DNA of 7,211 nucleotides from Leptolyngbyaceae cyanobacterium M65_K2018_010 (GTDB lineage Bacteria; Cyanobacteriota; Cyanobacteriia; Phormidesmidales; Phormidesmidaceae), in the NCBI GenBank assembly GCA_015295885.1, contig DVEE01000370.1:1-7211 (forward strand), given 5' to 3'. A model generated the notes under the pieces. The model had not been told where the DNA came from. It saw nothing but the letters and a program-made list of their open reading frames with translations, and ran no database searches. Below, piece by piece: positions 5,867 to 7,211 of this stretch. The translations under genes were made by a program, and so were the position numbers. Numbering within the stretch: the first letter of the stretch is position 1; each line of letters begins with the position of its first letter.

Positions 5867-6491
5867 AACCGCTACACCAGGTGTCATAATCTCGGTCTCT
5901 CAGGGCTTCGGGAAATTCATCACAGAAGCTTTCAAAGGCGGTTTTCTCCAGGGATTCGGCGCGCTGGTGGGCGATCTCAGCCTGGATCGCATCGACCTGG
6001 GCCCAAGCCTCGGCACAGGCGGCGGAACCAGGCCCTTGCTGCTGGCAGATTTGCCGGGCTCTGGCCGATAGTTCTTGCAACCTAGCTGTGAACTCGAGCT
6101 CCTGGGGTTGGTCCATGGCCGAGCTGCGTTCCAAAATATCGGTGATAGACAGTATCCCGAGTAACTCGGTTTGGATGACGGGGGCGCTATGGAGCCGAGA
6201 CTCGGTCAACAATCGGGCGGCATACTCAACGCCTAGGTCGGGATTCAAAACAATGCAGGGCTTGGTCATAATTTCGTACACCCGCATCCTCCTAGGGTTG
6301 CGGCCAAAGGCAATCACCCGGCCCACCACGTCGGCCACGGTAACTATGCCGTAGGCATCCAGGTCATGGCTACGCTCCACGATCAGAGCCTGCACCCGCC
6401 GCTGCTGCATCAGCTTAGCGGCCTCGGCGACCGGGGCAGAGTTGCGAATCGTTACCACCTCCCGGGTCATAATATCGGCCACTTTCAGCAT
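5865..6491 (-). CDS. CBS-pair protein fused to a CP12-like domain
   Basis: This 208-residue soluble protein joins two CBS motifs (about residues 1-60 and 70-122), which usually bind adenine nucleotides such as AMP or ATP, to a C-terminal CP12-like domain (about 137-208). CP12 bridges GAPDH and phosphoribulokinase in the dark to switch off the Calvin cycle. The second half matches CP12 in layout: a cysteine pair C149 and C159, AEAWAQVDAIQAEIAHQRA in place of the usual AWDxVEEL...HQRA, and FESFCDEFPE with C190. The partner of C190 in ordinary CP12, nine residues on, is Asp199. Instead a cysteine (C206) lies next to the C-terminus, 16 residues after C190. CBS-CP12 fusions are known in cyanobacteria, and a role in linking energy charge to carbon fixation follows from that family, not from this sequence. 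ATG at 6491 has AGAGG six bases upstream. It lies after the groL terminator, so it needs its own promoter. Confidence 0.85.
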   Translation of the reverse strand: MLKVADIMTREVVTIRNSAPVAEAAKLMQQRRVQALIVERSHDLDAYGIVTVADVVGRVIAFGRNPRRMRVYEIMTKPCIVLNPDLGVEYAARLLTESRLHSAPVIQTELLGILSITDILERSSAMDQPQELEFTARLQELSARARQICQQQGPGSAACAEAWAQVDAIQAEIAHQRAESLEKTAFESFCDEFPEALRDRDYDTWCSG

Positions 6492-6533
6492 GATTTACCT
6501 CTGGGAACAGTTCGAATCTGGGGGAGGCCGGAG

Positions 6534-6564
6534 CACCCCAAACGGGGTGGGGGCTAGCAGCCCC
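6534..6564. other. Two adjacent GC-rich hairpins in the CBS-CP12 leader
   Basis: CACCCC (6534-6539) pairs with GGGGTG (6544-6549) around AAAC, and immediately next GGGGCT (6550-6555) pairs with AGCCCC (6559-6564) around a 3-base loop. Each has six perfect pairs. They end 42 bases before the start codon on the minus strand. C and G runs in the two hairpins could also cross-pair, so they may be alternative structures. Confidence 0.5.
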
Positions 6565-6598
6565 TGGGGGATGGGGACGGTCTGAGCCTAGGTAGGAA

Positions 6599-6644
6599 GG
6601 CCTGATTCCATCCTAGGGGAAGGCGATCGCCCTTGAATCAGGCC
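6599..6644. repeat. Long inverted repeat around a HIP1 palindrome
   Basis: GGCCTGATTC (6599-6608) and GAATCAGGCC (6635-6644) are a perfect 10-bp inverted repeat. Between them lies GGCGATCGCC (6622-6631), itself a 10-bp palindrome that contains the HIP1 octamer (6623-6630). No T-run follows in either direction. It could act as an RNA hairpin, a transcript end point, or a small palindromic repeat of the genome. Confidence 0.7.
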
Positions 6645-6696
6645 AGTTCCATTCTCCAACCTGGCAAGGACAATGCCCTAGATTAGTTAATCAAAC

Positions 6697-6732
6697 AGAA
6701 CGAGCTGTGCCGAGGAGGCAACAGCTCGTTCT
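6697..6732 (-). terminator. Rho-independent terminator of groL
   Basis: AGAACGAGCTGT (6697-6708) pairs perfectly with ACAGCTCGTTCT (6721-6732), a 12-bp stem, and GCC/GGC can add inner pairs in the 12-base loop. On the minus strand GTTTGATTAAC follows, T-rich but not an unbroken run. It lies 65 bases after the groL stop codon and is the strongest hairpin in the window. It should separate groL from the CBS-CP12 gene. Confidence 0.8.
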
Positions 6733-6797
6733 AACCAAGGTCAGTAGACCTAAGCTTATGACTGGGAAGAGGCCGAGCCCCTCCCCAGGTAATGGGC

Positions 6798-7211
6798 TTA
6801 GTAGTCGAAGTCGCCGCCCATGCCCGCGCCCGCGCCCGCCGCAGGCTGCTTGGGTTCGGGCTTATCAACCACAATGCACTCGGTGGTCAGCACCATGGAA
6901 GCAATGGAGGCAGCGTTTTGCAGGGCCGAACGAGTCACCTTGGCCGGGTCCACAATACCCGCTTCAAACATATCGACGAATTGGCCGGTAGCGGCGTCGT
7001 AGCCGATGTTGAAGTCCTTGGCCTTGACCTGCTCAACGATGACAGCGCCGTTGACCCCAGCATTTTCAGCAATACGGCTGAGGGGAGCGGTGAGGGCACG
7101 GGTGACAATTTGAGCCCCCAGCAGTTCTTCGCCGGAGAGGTGGGCGTTGGCCCATTCGGTCAGTTGAGGGACGAGGTGAGCCAGGGTGGTTCCCCCCCCA
7201 GGGACGATGCC
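6798..7211 (-). CDS. groL: Chaperonin GroEL, C-terminal part (gene runs off the right edge)
   Basis: GroEL forms the tetradecameric folding chamber that acts with GroES and ATP. Only the last 137 residues are in the window. Reading in from the edge the protein shows GIVPGGGTTLAHL, then ENAGVNGAVIVEQVKAKDFNIGYDAAT around the start of the C-terminal equatorial part, VDMFEAGIVDPAKVTRSALQNAASIASMVLTTE, and the tail AAGAGAGMGGDFDY before TAA. The tail is short and ends in DFDY rather than in the GGM repeat of E. coli. Cyanobacteria usually have two GroELs, one with groES and one alone. Which copy this is cannot be told without the upstream part. No frame break is seen. Terminator and gap follow directly. 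Confidence 0.96.
   Translation of the reverse strand, partial: GIVPGGGTTLAHLVPQLTEWANAHLSGEELLGAQIVTRALTAPLSRIAENAGVNGAVIVEQVKAKDFNIGYDAATGQFVDMFEAGIVDPAKVTRSALQNAASIASMVLTTECIVVDKPEPKQPAAGAGAGMGGDFDY

Larger units (their letters stand above)
6492..6797. other. Non-coding gap between groL and the CBS-CP12 gene
   Basis: There is no plausible gene in these 306 bases. In transcription order the gap holds the groL terminator (6697-6732), the small palindrome GATTA-GT-TAATC (6681-6692), a long HIP1-centred hairpin (6599-6644), two adjacent GC hairpins (6534-6564) and the AGAGG ribosome site (6498-6502). The promoter of the CBS-CP12 gene must lie here if the gene is not cotranscribed with groL, but I find no good -10/-35 pair. 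The dense foldable sequence suggests a structured leader. Confidence 0.6.

Noticed and set aside
6707..6991. Plus-strand frame opposite groL
   Set aside because: It begins in the groL terminator loop and runs antisense to the GroEL tail; its R/P-rich composition is a shadow of the coding strand.
1..7211. CRISPR array, insertion sequence, tRNA or defence system
   Set aside because: I found no regularly spaced repeats, transposase motifs, tRNA-like cloverleaf or defence genes; all six genes are known housekeeping or regulatory families.

Overview
The window looks like ordinary chromosome from a cyanobacterium. Three things point that way: five copies of the HIP1 octamer GCGATCGC (1348, 2757, 3269, 3489 and 6623), a CBS-pair protein with a CP12-like C-terminal domain (a cyanobacterial Calvin-cycle regulator family), and AccA, FolE and GroEL sequences that read as cyanobacterial. 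The genus cannot be fixed. All six genes lie on the minus strand, so transcription runs from high to low coordinates. There is no sign of mobile elements, CRISPR arrays, tRNA or rRNA.

Layout in transcription order. The 3' end of a GroEL gene enters from the right edge (6798-7211) and is closed by a strong hairpin terminator (6697-6732). A structured non-coding stretch of about 300 bases follows, holding a 10-bp stem around a HIP1 palindrome and two short GC hairpins. It leads into a 208-residue CBS-CP12 fusion gene (5865-6491). Next comes a complete ATP-dependent Lon protease gene (3170-5686), with a TATACT -10 element upstream and a near-perfect Shine-Dalgarno that moves its start 20 codons inside the longest reading frame. 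After 128 bases comes accA (2058-3041), the alpha subunit of acetyl-CoA carboxylase carboxyltransferase. A 316-base gap with inverted repeats and a possible promoter/operator separates it from a short-chain dehydrogenase/reductase gene (1016-1741). That gene is followed 85 bases later by folE, GTP cyclohydrolase I (217-930). A textbook rho-independent terminator (116-149) ends the SDR-folE unit.

Functionally the genes are housekeeping: protein folding (GroEL), protein turnover (Lon), light/energy-linked carbon metabolism (CBS-CP12), fatty acid initiation (AccA) and pterin/folate synthesis (FolE, perhaps with the SDR). The SDR and folE probably form one transcription unit. lon and accA may be cotranscribed. 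GroEL is insulated by its terminator.

I do not see an undescribed multi-gene system here. The items most worth a second look are the CBS-CP12 fusion with its altered CP12 core and shifted C-terminal cysteine, the presence of Lon in a cyanobacterium with an apparent linker insertion, the SDR-folE pairing with a palindrome at its possible promoter, and the hairpin leader of the CBS-CP12 gene.
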